Part shown: piece by piece, positions 17,358 to 26,049 of the stretch
Layout: every line of letters starts with the position of its first letter
How positions within the stretch are numbered: position 1 is the first letter of the stretch
Position numbers and translations under genes: made by a program
Source: Ruminococcaceae bacterium D5
GTDB lineage: Bacteria > Bacillota > Clostridia > Oscillospirales > Ruminococcaceae
Direction: 5' to 3'
NCBI GenBank assembly: GCA_900113995.1
Contig: FORK01000005.1
Location: forward strand, 62,001 to 126,000
Length of the DNA stretch: 64,000 bases
The notes under the pieces: generated by a model
Databases searched by the model: none
Told to the model about the DNA's origin: nothing
Seen by the model: the letters and a program-made list of their open reading frames with translations, nothing else

Positions 17358-18803
17358 GTGAAAGAACCGGTAATCCTCTCACTGGAGAAAATTGATCTTG
17401 AATCCGAAACACTCTGCAAGCTCAGTGACGCAGTCTGGGAAAATCCGGAGACGGCTTTTGCCGAATACCGTTCGGCAGACCTGATCTGCAAAGCGCTCAC
17501 TGATTTTGGATTTTCGGTGACCCGTCCGGTCGCAGGGATCGAAACTGCCTTCTCCGGACGTTTCGGAAGCGGAAAACCTGTGATCGGCATTCTCGGCGAG
17601 TTTGACGCTCTCTCCGGCCTCAGCCAGCAGGCGGGAGTTGCCGAAAAGAAACCCCTAGTCCCCGGCAGTGCGGGACATGGCTGCGGCCACAACCTTTTGG
17701 GAGTGGGTTCCCTTGCGGCGGCTCTTGCCGTCAAGGAGTATTTGGAACGGGAAAAATGTTCCGGCACCGTCGTCTATTACGGCTGCCCTGGGGAGGAGGG
17801 CGGCTCGGGCAAGGCCTTCATGGCCCGCGACGGGGTCTTTGATGAGTTGGATTGCGCCATCACCTGGCACCCCTGGGACATCAACGGCGCGAGCTACGAG
17901 GAGTCCCTTGCCAATTACCAGATTGCCTACCGCTTCAAGGGGATCAGCTCCCACGCCGCTGCAAGCCCGCATTTGGGCCGCAGCGCCCTTGACGCGGTCG
18001 AGCTGATGAACGTGGGGGTTCAGTTTCTGCGCGAACATGTGATCGATTCTGCGCGAATCCACTATGCCATCACCGACGCCGGAGGATTCTCTCCGAACGT
18101 CGTTCAGCCTCAGGCCGAGGTGCTTTATCTCATTCGGGCGCCGAAAAACCGTCAGGTGCAGGAAATTTTTGAGCGGATCAACAAAATCGCGCAGGGCGCT
18201 GCGCTGATGACCGAAACAGCGATGGAATATGATTTCATCAAATCCTGCTCCAACATGATTCCCAACTACCGGCTCTGCCGCCTGCTGCATGAAAAAATGT
18301 CGGAAATCGCACCGCCCTCTTATACCGCCGACGAAGTCACCTTTGCGAAGACGATTCAAAAAAGCTTTGAAAATTCCGCCAACCCCTACGAAGATCAGCT
18401 CGGGCGCTATACAAAAGAGGACGCTGACTTCCTGAAAGCTCAGTTCGGTAAGCCGCTCTTTGACTTTATCGCCCCGCTTGCCCAGCGGATCGGAGCCCTC
18501 GGCGGCTCAACCGACGTCGGAGACGTCAGCTGGGTTTGCCCCACCGCCCAGATTCTGACCACCACCAAAGCGGCGCTTACCCCCGCTCATTCCTGGCAGC
18601 AGACCGCACAGGGCAAAAGCGGAATCGCCCATAAGGGAATGCTCTATGCCGGAAAGGTCATGGCGGCGGCTGCGATCGAGCTGATTGCCAGCCCGGGTAT
18701 CGTCGAAGAGGCTAAGCGTGAGCACCGCGAATCACTCGGCGGCGAAACTTACCGCTGTGCCATTCCGAGGGATGTCCGGCCACGTGCCCTCGCACCCAAA
18801 TAG
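17358..18803 (+). CDS. AbgB-like M20 amidohydrolase (p-aminobenzoyl-glutamate hydrolase subunit type)
   Basis: The 481-residue protein resembles the AbgB subunit that, with AbgA, splits p-aminobenzoyl-glutamate into p-aminobenzoate and glutamate. Family motifs visible are LGEFDALSGLSQ (about residue 80), GHGCGHNLLG with metal-binding Cys/His (about 112), PGEEGGSGK and SSHAAASPHLGRSALDAVELMNVG. The start is GTG 17358 behind AGGAGG. No AbgA partner is seen here, so it may act as a homomeric amidase. It is co-directional with abgT copy 2, 86 bases downstream. Confidence 0.87.
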   Translation: MKEPVILSLEKIDLESETLCKLSDAVWENPETAFAEYRSADLICKALTDFGFSVTRPVAGIETAFSGRFGSGKPVIGILGEFDALSGLSQQAGVAEKKPLVPGSAGHGCGHNLLGVGSLAAALAVKEYLEREKCSGTVVYYGCPGEEGGSGKAFMARDGVFDELDCAITWHPWDINGASYEESLANYQIAYRFKGISSHAAASPHLGRSALDAVELMNVGVQFLREHVIDSARIHYAITDAGGFSPNVVQPQAEVLYLIRAPKNRQVQEIFERINKIAQGAALMTETAMEYDFIKSCSNMIPNYRLCRLLHEKMSEIAPPSYTADEVTFAKTIQKSFENSANPYEDQLGRYTKEDADFLKAQFGKPLFDFIAPLAQRIGALGGSTDVGDVSWVCPTAQILTTTKAALTPAHSWQQTAQGKSGIAHKGMLYAGKVMAAAAIELIASPGIVEEAKREHRESLGGETYRCAIPRDVRPRALAPK

Positions 18804-18889
18804 TTTGGTGTTGTTTCCCCTGTGCGGCAGGCTGCACTGCCATACATCGGGGGTAGGCAATATAATTTATTCTGTAGGAGGACTGCTTT

Positions 18890-20446
18890 ATGAGTGCACC
18901 CAACACTGTGGCCCCAAAGAAAGGCGCGGTTGACCGTTTTCTAGACGGCATCGAGCGAGTTTGTAACAAGCTTCCGCCGCCCGCGATCCTGTTCTGCTAT
19001 CTCTTCATAATCATCGCAATTCTCGGTGCAATCTTCAGCTTTACCGGAATCACGCTGGAACACCCCGCCACACATGAGGCAATCGGCGCCAAAAACTTCT
19101 TCTCTGGGGAAGGCGTTCAGTGGCTGCTCGACAACCTCGTCAAGAACTTCACCGGTTTTGCACCGCTTGGCCTGGTCATCACCATGACGCTGGCTATCGG
19201 GTTCTGTGAAGAGTCCGGCATGATCATGTCGATGCTCCGCAGCAGCCTGAAAAATGTTCCTCCCACCATCGTTCCCTATGTCATCGCCTTTATCGGCACC
19301 GTCGGCAACATCGCTTCCGATACCGCGATGGTCGTCATTCCGCCAATGGCGGCTATCGTCTACATGGGCGTCGGCAAGCATCCGATTGTCGGTATGATCG
19401 CCGGTTATGCCGGCGCACAGGCAGGCTTCACCGCCAACCTGATGATCGCGGGCACCGACTCGCTGCTTCAGGGCCTGACCAATGAAGCGATCAAGAGCTT
19501 CCTGCCCGACTCGACCTTCACCGTCGATGTCACCTGCAACTGGTTCTTTATGATTGCTTCCACCTTCCTCTGTTCGATCGTGATCGGCTTTGTCTGCAAC
19601 AAGATGGTTGACCACCGCTTCGGAAAATACGAAGGCGAAAACCAGGAAAAACTGGAAGCGGTGTCCGAAGCGGAAAGCAAGGGCCTGCGCAATGCCGGCA
19701 TCGCCGCTCTGATTTACCTCGCCGTCATCGTGATCGGCTATTTCTTTGGCCCGCTCGCACTGATCAAAGAGGATGGCGCCCGTGCTTTCGTCGGTTCCCC
19801 GCTGCTCAAGGGCCTGATTCCGATCCTGTTCTTCTTCTTCTGCATCCCCGGTATCGTGTACGGCGTTACCCTCAAGAAGTTCAAGAACACCACCGACATC
19901 AACAGGGCGATGGTCAAGCAGATGAGCGCGATGGGTTCCTATGTGGTCTTCTGCTTCTTCTGCGGCCAGTTCCAGAAGCTGTTCGCATGGACCAAGCTTG
20001 ACACCATGCTCGCAATCTCCGGCGCCGACGCTCTCAAGGCCATCGGTTTCACCGGAATTCCTCTCTTTGTCGCATTTGTTCTGGTCTGTATGGTTGTCAA
20101 CCTGTTCATCTCCTCCGGTTCGGCTAAGTGGGCAATTTTTGCCCCGATCTTTGTGCCGATGTTCATGATGCTCGGCTACCACCCCGGATTTACCCAGCTC
20201 TTGTACCGTCTGGGTGACTCCCCGACCAACTGCTTTACTCCCATGAGCCCCTACATCTGGATGGTCCTCGAGGTCGCCAAGACCAAATATGACAAGAACC
20301 TCAAGATCGGCACCCTCGTTTCCGGCCTGATCCCAATCGCGATGGTTCTTCAGGTTGCCTGGATCATCTTCATGGTAATCTGGTTCATCAGCGGCGCTCC
20401 GATCGGTCCGGGCGTCGGTTCTGCTCTTCCCGCCGGCATCATGTAA
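18890..20446 (+). CDS. AbgT-family transporter, copy 2
   Basis: The 518-residue protein is a close paralogue of the 15236 gene: the same length, the same VDRFLDGIERVCNKLPPPA start, and long identical runs such as GFTGIPLF and SGSAKWAIFAPIFVPMFM. Differences cluster in the N-terminus, the loop around residues 245-265 and the C-terminus. TAGGAGG precedes ATG 18890. It probably shares a transcript with the AbgB-like gene, so this copy is the most likely carrier for that enzyme's substrate. Confidence 0.9.
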   Translation: MSAPNTVAPKKGAVDRFLDGIERVCNKLPPPAILFCYLFIIIAILGAIFSFTGITLEHPATHEAIGAKNFFSGEGVQWLLDNLVKNFTGFAPLGLVITMTLAIGFCEESGMIMSMLRSSLKNVPPTIVPYVIAFIGTVGNIASDTAMVVIPPMAAIVYMGVGKHPIVGMIAGYAGAQAGFTANLMIAGTDSLLQGLTNEAIKSFLPDSTFTVDVTCNWFFMIASTFLCSIVIGFVCNKMVDHRFGKYEGENQEKLEAVSEAESKGLRNAGIAALIYLAVIVIGYFFGPLALIKEDGARAFVGSPLLKGLIPILFFFFCIPGIVYGVTLKKFKNTTDINRAMVKQMSAMGSYVVFCFFCGQFQKLFAWTKLDTMLAISGADALKAIGFTGIPLFVAFVLVCMVVNLFISSGSAKWAIFAPIFVPMFMMLGYHPGFTQLLYRLGDSPTNCFTPMSPYIWMVLEVAKTKYDKNLKIGTLVSGLIPIAMVLQVAWIIFMVIWFISGAPIGPGVGSALPAGIM

Positions 20447-20492
20447 AAAAAGCTTGCAGCAGCTTTTCTTCTCCTGTATGATGGAGTCAGGA

Positions 20493-20523
20493 CAACGGCC
20501 TCGGCCTTCGGCCGGGGCCGTTT
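20493..20523 (+). terminator. Terminator of abgT copy 2
   Basis: AACGGCCTCGGCC and GGCCGGGGCCGTT pair (one G-T) around TTC; short T run. Confidence 0.75.
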
Positions 20524-20560
20524 CCATATCCTGCTATTTCAAAGCAAAGGAGTCTTTTGT

Positions 20561-21700
20561 ATGGACCGGAAGCTATCCGATTCTGCCCTCCGGTATCTGG
20601 AGGACAACCATGAGACGCTGATTGCGCTCACCCGCGAGCTCTGCGGCATCTGCGCCCCTTCCAACCACGAGGAAAGGCGGGCGGAATTTTGCTGCAAATG
20701 GCTGAAGAATCTGGGGGCGGAAAAGGTCTACATCGATGAGGCGCTCAACGTCATCCTTCCCATCGGCTGTGAGGGCAGCGATGATATCACCATTTTTATG
20801 GCGCATATCGATACAGTGTTCCCCGATACCGAGCCGATGACCTTGCGGGAAGAAAACGGTAGGCTTTACTGTCCCGGGGTTGGGGATGACACCGTCAATG
20901 TCGCCATGCTGATGCTGATCGCAAAATATCTTTTGGAACAAAAGATTACCCCTTCCCACGGAGTTGTCTTCGCTATGAACAGCGGCGAAGAAGGGCTGGG
21001 CAATCTCAAGGGAAGCCGGGCTCTGATGCAGGCGTTTGAAGGGCGGATTCGGGAAGTTTACTCCTTTGACGGGGGATACGATCTGGCCTGCAACGCTTCG
21101 GTAGGATCGATCCGCTACCGGGTGGAGGTCAAAACCGAGGGCGGGCATTCCTATGCGGCTTTTGGGAATCGAAACGCTATCTTTTATCTTTCGCAGCTCA
21201 TCCAGACCCTTTACAGTATGCAGCCCCCGAAAACCGGAATAAAAACCAGCTTTAACGTCGGGAAAATTTCGGGCGGCACTTCGGTTAACACCATCGCCCA
21301 GCAGGCGGAGATGATGTTTGAATACCGTTCCGACCTGCGGGAAAACCTCGACGCCATGCAGAAGTTTTTTACAGCGGCCGTGGAAACGACCCGCCGGATG
21401 GTTTCTGAGGTCAATGTAGAAGTCATCGGGCTTCGTCCATGCATGGGAGAGGTTGATCCCATCCGCCAAAAAGCGATGGAGCAGCGGTATGCCTCTCTGC
21501 TCAAAACATACTGCGGCCTGGAGCCGGAATTCCACCCCTCCTCAACCGACTGCAATATCCCCTTTTCCATGGGGATTCCCGCACTTGCTTTCGGAGGATA
21601 TCTCGGTGAGGGAGCGCATACCCGCGAAGAATATATTGAACTTGAAAGCCTGAAAAAAGGCTTCCCGCTGCTGATGGCCACCGTACTCGGCAGCCTCTGA
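20561..21700 (+). CDS. M20-family metallopeptidase
   Basis: A 379-residue cytoplasmic zinc hydrolase. Ligand motifs: MAHIDTVF (about residue 83), PGVGDDTVN (about 105), NSGEEGLGN (about 143), and the C-terminal GAHTREEYIEL with the last His. A dimerisation domain with EGGHSYAAFGNRNA sits in the middle. Specificity (dipeptidase, carboxypeptidase or aminoacylase) cannot be told. It follows the abgB-abgT pair on the same strand, suggesting further breakdown of imported amides or peptides. GCAAAGGAG precedes ATG 20561. Confidence 0.85.
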   Translation: MDRKLSDSALRYLEDNHETLIALTRELCGICAPSNHEERRAEFCCKWLKNLGAEKVYIDEALNVILPIGCEGSDDITIFMAHIDTVFPDTEPMTLREENGRLYCPGVGDDTVNVAMLMLIAKYLLEQKITPSHGVVFAMNSGEEGLGNLKGSRALMQAFEGRIREVYSFDGGYDLACNASVGSIRYRVEVKTEGGHSYAAFGNRNAIFYLSQLIQTLYSMQPPKTGIKTSFNVGKISGGTSVNTIAQQAEMMFEYRSDLRENLDAMQKFFTAAVETTRRMVSEVNVEVIGLRPCMGEVDPIRQKAMEQRYASLLKTYCGLEPEFHPSSTDCNIPFSMGIPALAFGGYLGEGAHTREEYIELESLKKGFPLLMATVLGSL

Positions 21701-21726
21701 GATGAAAACGAAAAGGAGAAGCCCAT

Positions 21727-22356
21727 ATGTTTCAAAATTTTCAGGCATGGAAGCTGCACAGCTTCGAAGATTATCTGACCTTTCTGATCATTATCCTGGC
21801 CGGAATTATGATCTTCAAATTTGCAATTCAGAAAATTTATAAGCACCGCAATGATGCGTACGCCCTCAAGCTTGTTCGGAAAAAGCTCAAATATTCCCGG
21901 CAGGGCACCCGCGTTTTTCACAACGTCACCCTCTCGTTCGGTGGACAGCCGCTGCATTACGACCATCTCCTGATTGATGCGGCGGGAATTGTCGCCATAC
22001 GTTCCATCGGCTGGGGCATCCGGATTTACGGCCAGCCTGACCAGCCGACTTGGAAAGCAATGGACAATAAAACTGAAAAAATGATTGAAAATCCGGTTGC
22101 CAAACTGACCGACAGTTTTGAGCTGCTCCGCAGCGGTCTTGCTGCCAAAGAAATTTACGGCCTTTCGATTGAGCCGCTGGTCATTTTTGCAGATCCATTT
22201 GCCACACCCGAACTTTACCTGGGCCGGGATTCCTGCTGCATCCCGTTTAACGAGCTGAAGAACTGGAAAAAGCAGAGACAACTGCGCGCGGAAAACAAGT
22301 CGCAAAAGCTTGACGTCAATCAGATTGCCTCGGTGATCGAGGGGGCAATTCAGTAA
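21727..22356 (+). CDS. NERD-like domain membrane protein
   Basis: The 209-residue protein has one N-terminal membrane helix (residues 16-36) and a domain resembling the NERD nuclease-related fold: FHNVTLSFGGQPLHYDHLLIDAAGIVAI (residues 64-91). NERD proteins usually continue with an E-x-K motif at the following strand; here the strand reads AIRSIGWG, so catalytic residues look absent. It lies 26 bases after the M20 gene behind AAAGGAG and ends at a perfect terminator. The role is unknown. Confidence 0.72.
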   Translation: MFQNFQAWKLHSFEDYLTFLIIILAGIMIFKFAIQKIYKHRNDAYALKLVRKKLKYSRQGTRVFHNVTLSFGGQPLHYDHLLIDAAGIVAIRSIGWGIRIYGQPDQPTWKAMDNKTEKMIENPVAKLTDSFELLRSGLAAKEIYGLSIEPLVIFADPFATPELYLGRDSCCIPFNELKNWKKQRQLRAENKSQKLDVNQIASVIEGAIQ

Positions 22357-22388
22357 AAAGGAGGACTGCCTTGGCAGTCCTCCTTTTT
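22355..22388 (+). terminator. Terminator of the NERD-like gene
   Basis: AAAAAGGAGGACTGCC pairs perfectly with its complement around TT, with TTTTT inside the stem end; it starts within the TAA stop codon. Confidence 0.9.
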
Positions 22389-22760
22389 ACTCTTGCAGAA
22401 GAACAGGGCCCTTTAGAGACGCCCCGGGAAAGACGCGCGGTCGGCAGACTGTTCAATGAGCTATATGCTCCAAGGGCCAGAATCGTTCTGTCCGCTTCTT
22501 CGGACGGGCATGACACAGACGTCAGGCGCTTGCTGCTCCATGGATGGCAGAACGTGCGCGCGAGCGGGGTGCGGCGCCGCCCTCCGCTCGGACGCACCAG
22601 ACACCGGGCAGGCGGAGAGAAGCGAACAGGAGGGAAAAGGCGGCCTGCAGGCCGCCTTGATTCGCAGCAGGAAAACGGATAAAAATCCCATAGGCTCTGC
22701 CCAGAGCATACCCTGAGGGGGCTTGTGCAAGCCCGCCGGCACGTCCGATGGTTATGATTC
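22389..22760. other. Intergenic stretch between convergent genes
   Basis: Short frames exist in several registers but none has a ribosome site or a recognisable product. The only clear structure is the palindromic terminator at 22632-22658. Confidence 0.6.
22632..22658 (-). terminator. Terminator of the alcohol dehydrogenase gene
   Basis: AAGGCGGCCTGCAGGCCGCCTT is a 22-base perfect palindrome (split here as AAGGCGGCCTG/CAGGCCGCCTT), followed on the minus strand by TTTTCCC, about 100 bases after the gene end. Confidence 0.65.
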
Positions 22761-23822
22761 TCAGGAATCTAAAATAACCACTGGCTTAATCAGGCTGCGC
22801 GGTTTGTCCTTCATCAGCATCAGCGCCTTTTCGATGTTCTCCATCCCCTGAAAACGGTGGGTGATCAGATGGGAAGGATCCAGACGTTTGGATTCAATCA
22901 GTGAAACCAGCTTCTCCATCCTTCGGCGGCCGCCCGGCATCAGACCTCCCGCAATCGTCTTGTGCCCCATGCCGGCCCCCCACTCAGCGCGCGGGATGCG
23001 GACGTACTCCCCTTCTCCGAGGTAGTTGACATTGCCGATCACCCCGCCCGGCTTGAGCATTCGAACTGCAGAGGCAAAGGTATCGACATCTCCGCCCGCG
23101 ATGATGACCCGATCTACTCCGCGTCCTGAGGTCAGATCGTTGATCTGATCCGCAATGTCGCCGTCGCGGTAATTGATGACCGTTGTGGCGCCATATTTGC
23201 GCGCGGCCTCAACGCAAACCTCGCGGGAACCGACCGCATAGATCTGCGACGCTCCCCGCAGGGCCGCTCCCGCAACCGACATCAGGCCCACCGGCCCGAT
23301 ACCGATGACGCAGACGGTATCCCCAAATCGGATATCCGCCAGCTCCGCCCCATGCAGTCCGGTGGGGATCATATCGCTGAGCATCACAGCCGAAACGGGG
23401 TCCACCTTTTCAGGCAGCAGGGCAAGGTTCCCGTCCGCATCGTTCACGTGGAAAAGCTCCGCAAAGACTCCGTCCTTGATGTTGGAAAATTTCCATCCGG
23501 CGAGCATTCCCCCCGAGTGCATCGAGAATCCGCCCTGCGCCTCGAGACTGTTCCAATCGGGGGTGATCGCGGGGACGATCACACGGTCCCCCGGCTTAAA
23601 ATCCCGAACCAGAGCCCCTGCCTCCACAACCTGCCCGACGCACTCGTGGCCGAGGATCATGTCATGGCGTTCCCCCACCGCGCCCTCCCATACGGTGTGA
23701 ATGTCCGAGGTGCAGGGCGCGACCACCAGCGGGCGCACAAGCGCGTCGAGGGGTCCGCACTGCGGGCTGTCCTTGGTAATCCAACCTGCTTCCCCGATCT
23801 TGAGCATTGCATAGCCTTTCAT
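22761..23822 (-). CDS. adh: NADP-dependent secondary alcohol (isopropanol-type) dehydrogenase
   Basis: The 353-residue zinc enzyme closely resembles the tetrameric secondary alcohol dehydrogenases of Clostridium beijerinckii and Thermoanaerobacter brockii, which interconvert acetone and isopropanol or 2-butanone and 2-butanol using NADP(H). The catalytic zinc ligands Cys37, His59 and Asp150 are at exactly the positions known for that family (APCTSDIH, LGHE, LSDM). The cofactor loop VGSREVCVEAARKYGA carries the Ser-Arg pair associated with NADP preference, after IGIGPVGLMSVAGA. It stands alone; physiological substrate and direction cannot be told. Confidence 0.9.
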   Translation of the reverse strand: MKGYAMLKIGEAGWITKDSPQCGPLDALVRPLVVAPCTSDIHTVWEGAVGERHDMILGHECVGQVVEAGALVRDFKPGDRVIVPAITPDWNSLEAQGGFSMHSGGMLAGWKFSNIKDGVFAELFHVNDADGNLALLPEKVDPVSAVMLSDMIPTGLHGAELADIRFGDTVCVIGIGPVGLMSVAGAALRGASQIYAVGSREVCVEAARKYGATTVINYRDGDIADQINDLTSGRGVDRVIIAGGDVDTFASAVRMLKPGGVIGNVNYLGEGEYVRIPRAEWGAGMGHKTIAGGLMPGGRRRMEKLVSLIESKRLDPSHLITHRFQGMENIEKALMLMKDKPRSLIKPVVILDS

Positions 23823-23895
23823 AAAATACCTCCCTTGCCGCCGTTTGAGCCGGCGGATTCAAGGGTTATTCTGCCCGCCTTCCTTCAAAAATATC

Positions 23896-23936
23896 AAAAC
23901 GGCGCCGCCAAATGCAAAAGACATTGAGCGGCGCCG
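23896..23936 (-). terminator. Terminator of the alpha/beta-hydrolase gene
   Basis: On the minus strand CGGCGCCGC pairs with GCGGCGCCG around a 19-base loop, followed by TTTTGATATTTTT. Confidence 0.7.
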
Positions 23937-23960
23937 CTTTAACCGTGCAAAATATGCGGA

Positions 23961-24941
23961 TCAGGTCCGCCGGACATTCGGATTTGTGTCTGGGAGGCGC
24001 TCTCCCATCCATCTCTGTATGAGCAAGAGAATCCGTTCGCGGCAGGGCTCACGCAGCAGCTCATGCCGGGCTCCCGGTTCCAGATGCAGAGTCAGGTCCC
24101 GCGTCCCTGCTTCCAGCAGCCACGCCGCAACCTGGCGCACGCCGCGTCCGTTCTCCCCCACCGGATCACACGCGCCGGAAAGAAGCAGAACCGGCAGGGA
24201 GGACTCCACCTGCCCGGCCCACCTTGGCCCCGAAACCAGAGCCAGTGTTTCCAGAACAGCGCGGTAGGCTCCCAGCGAGAGGACAAAGCCCATCTTGGGA
24301 TCGGTATCAAAGGCTTCGACCTCCGCAGCAAGGCTTGACACCCACCGGTGCGGGGAAGTTTCTCCCGGAAAATGCCGCGCAAAGGTAAAGTTAGCCAGCC
24401 GGTCATAGGCGGCGCTCTGACATTCAGGCCCGAATATTCCCGCTAAAAGGCGGGTAGCCGGCAGTGCGAAGCAGCGGAGCCCCACGCTCTCTCCCGCCGT
24501 TCCGCTGAGAATTACACCATTCAGAGACGATGCCAAGTGCCGGTCTGTCAAGGCGGCGCGCACCACAAAGGAGCCGAAGGAATGCCCCATCAGGAAACAG
24601 GGCAATCCGGGATGCTCGCGGCGCATCCCTCGCAGGAACCTCCGGCAGTCGGCCGCAAGATGGCCGGCCCTCGCCCCATCAGGCAGAATTCCTCCTCTTC
24701 CGTCAAGGAGAGATCCGCCGTGCCCGAGCTGATTGTATCCACAGACAAGAAAACCCGCCCGGGTCAGTGCGGCGGCAAGGTGCTCATAACGCTCCACATG
24801 CTCCTGCATCCCGTGCACCAGCACCAGCATCGCACGCGGTGCGCCCGGAGGATGCCAGGCCACCGCTTCCATCGGGACTTCCCCGAAGTAAGAAGGAAAG
24901 GCAAGCCTTTCCTTCCAAATTTTTTGTTTTTCCATCTCCAT
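23961..24941 (-). CDS. Alpha/beta-fold hydrolase (serine aminopeptidase S33 / monoacylglycerol lipase type)
   Basis: The 326-residue cytoplasmic hydrolase has the oxyanion HGMQEH near residue 45, the nucleophile elbow GHSFGSF (Ser near residue 124), a late Asp in SGACDPVGENG and His in GARHELLRE, completing the triad. Family relatives act as monoglyceride lipases or lysophospholipases. ATG 24941 follows GGAGGAGGAG; ATG 24935 is an alternative. There is no operon partner on the left beyond a terminator. Confidence 0.83.
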   Translation of the reverse strand: MEMEKQKIWKERLAFPSYFGEVPMEAVAWHPPGAPRAMLVLVHGMQEHVERYEHLAAALTRAGFLVCGYNQLGHGGSLLDGRGGILPDGARAGHLAADCRRFLRGMRREHPGLPCFLMGHSFGSFVVRAALTDRHLASSLNGVILSGTAGESVGLRCFALPATRLLAGIFGPECQSAAYDRLANFTFARHFPGETSPHRWVSSLAAEVEAFDTDPKMGFVLSLGAYRAVLETLALVSGPRWAGQVESSLPVLLLSGACDPVGENGRGVRQVAAWLLEAGTRDLTLHLEPGARHELLREPCRERILLLIQRWMGERLPDTNPNVRRT

Positions 24942-25080
24942 GCTCCTCCTCCATGTCCACACGGCCTTTTCTTTCAGTTTGCCGCCCACAGGCCAAAAAA
25001 TTCTCTCCGGGTCCTCTCAACTTTTCCCAAGTCCGGGCTTATGCTGAGAGTGACCTATTTTATGTTGAGGATGATTTCCA

Positions 25081-25431
25081 TTGAACGAATCCAATGAAAA
25101 GAAGCTGGTGATCGTCTGGCTCAGTGTTGATAAGCAGGCTGCCATCGACATGGCGCTGCTCTATGCGCGCGACAGCCTGATCAATGGCTGGTGGAACCAG
25201 ATTGAACTGATCCTGTGGGGGCCTTCGGTCGAGAGCGCCGCCGAAAGCGAGGCGGTCCAGCAGGAACTGGCGCTGCTTCAGAACCTCGGCGTTCAGATCG
25301 GAATCTGTCTCGCATGCGCGGTGCGCTACGGCGTCTCACAGAAGCTCTCCGACCTTGGTTTTGAGGTTCGGGGAATGGGCGAACACCTCACCGATCTTCT
25401 GAAAAGCTCCAATCCCGTCTTTGTGGTGTAA
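25081..25431 (+). CDS. DsrE-like small cytoplasmic protein
   Basis: The 116-residue protein resembles the DsrE/DsrF-like fold: KLVIVWLSVDKQAAIDMALLYARDSL at the N-terminus, IELILWGPSVE in the middle and a Cys-containing IGICLACAVRYGVSQKLSDLGFEVRGMGEHLTDLL region. DsrE-like proteins of this kind often carry one redox- or sulfur-active cysteine. The start is TTG 25081; the nearby ATG codons are in other frames. It is convergent with the Rrf2 regulator gene and shares a terminator with it. Confidence 0.72.
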   Translation: MNESNEKKLVIVWLSVDKQAAIDMALLYARDSLINGWWNQIELILWGPSVESAAESEAVQQELALLQNLGVQIGICLACAVRYGVSQKLSDLGFEVRGMGEHLTDLLKSSNPVFVV

Positions 25432-25446
25432 CAAATGGGAAACGAA

Positions 25447-25482
25447 GGGCGCGCCGGTTCTCCTAAACCGTCGCGCCCTCTT
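25447..25482. terminator. Shared terminator between the dsrE-like and rrf2 genes
   Basis: GGGCGCGCCGGTT pairs with AACCGTCGCGCCC (one mismatch), followed by TCTTT; it overlaps the last codons of the Rrf2 gene. Confidence 0.65.
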
Positions 25483-25891
25483 TGCCGCTACAGGGGCGGA
25501 TCAAATCCTGCACAGTGACGGAATCGGTCACCGCTCGCACCGCCTCGTCAATCCTCACCCAAAGGGAAAGCATATGGCAGTTTTCGGACATTTTACAGCA
25601 ATGCTCCGGGTCCTCCACACAGTGGTGCGGCAGATAGGGCGTTTCCATAACAGTAAGCACCTGCGTTACCGTAATCTCATCCGCAGGGCGCAGAAGCTCA
25701 AAGCCTCCCCCCATCCCCTTGACGCTGCGGACAAACCCCTCTCTGGCCAGTTTTGCCGCAATCCGCTCCAGCATTTTTTCCGAAATACCCTCCAGCTCCG
25801 AAACCGCGGAAGTGGTAATCCTTTCGGGCGCCCTCTCAGCGACCCGCGACAAAAAGCGCAGCGCATAACGGGTGTTGGTCGATATTTTCAT
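25463..25891 (-). CDS. Rrf2-family transcriptional regulator with three-cysteine motif
   Basis: The 142-residue protein starts MKISTNTRYALRFLSRVAE, the Rrf2 winged-helix signature, and has the wing KGMGGGFELLRPADEITVTQVL. Near residue 92 a cysteine cluster HHCVEDPEHCCKMSENC resembles the Fe-S ligands of IscR/NsrR-type members (C-x6/7-C-x5/6-C), so it may sense Fe-S status, redox state or nitric oxide. A good promoter lies upstream at 25970-25997. Direct targets cannot be read; the convergent DsrE-like gene and the HD gene are neighbours. Confidence 0.87.
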   Translation of the reverse strand: MKISTNTRYALRFLSRVAERAPERITTSAVSELEGISEKMLERIAAKLAREGFVRSVKGMGGGFELLRPADEITVTQVLTVMETPYLPHHCVEDPEHCCKMSENCHMLSLWVRIDEAVRAVTDSVTVQDLIRPCSGKEGATV

Positions 25892-25969
25892 CCGGTCACT
25901 CCCTCCGCCCAGTGATGGGGGCGCGGTGTTTTCGAGGTTATAATCACCCCAAATTGATATGTTTATTAT

Positions 25970-25997
25970 ATTATACCATTTTGGCGGGATTTGTCAA
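25970..25997 (-). promoter_or_regulatory. Promoter of the rrf2 gene
   Basis: Minus strand TTGACA (perfect -35), 16-base spacer, TATAAT (perfect -10). Confidence 0.7.
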
Positions 25998-26020
25998 TCT
26001 TCTTTTCCTTGGGCCGCTGC

Positions 26021-26049
26021 TGGAAATTGCTCCTGAAATATGCTATACT
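26021..26049 (+). promoter_or_regulatory. Promoter of the HD-hydrolase gene
   Basis: TGGAAA, 17-base spacer, TATACT, about 120 bases before the start. Confidence 0.45.

Noticed and set aside
18941-20527. Minus-strand open frame of over 500 codons opposite abgT copy 2
   Set aside because: Asp/Glu/His-rich translation typical of the antisense of a membrane-protein gene; a matching antisense frame lies opposite copy 1.
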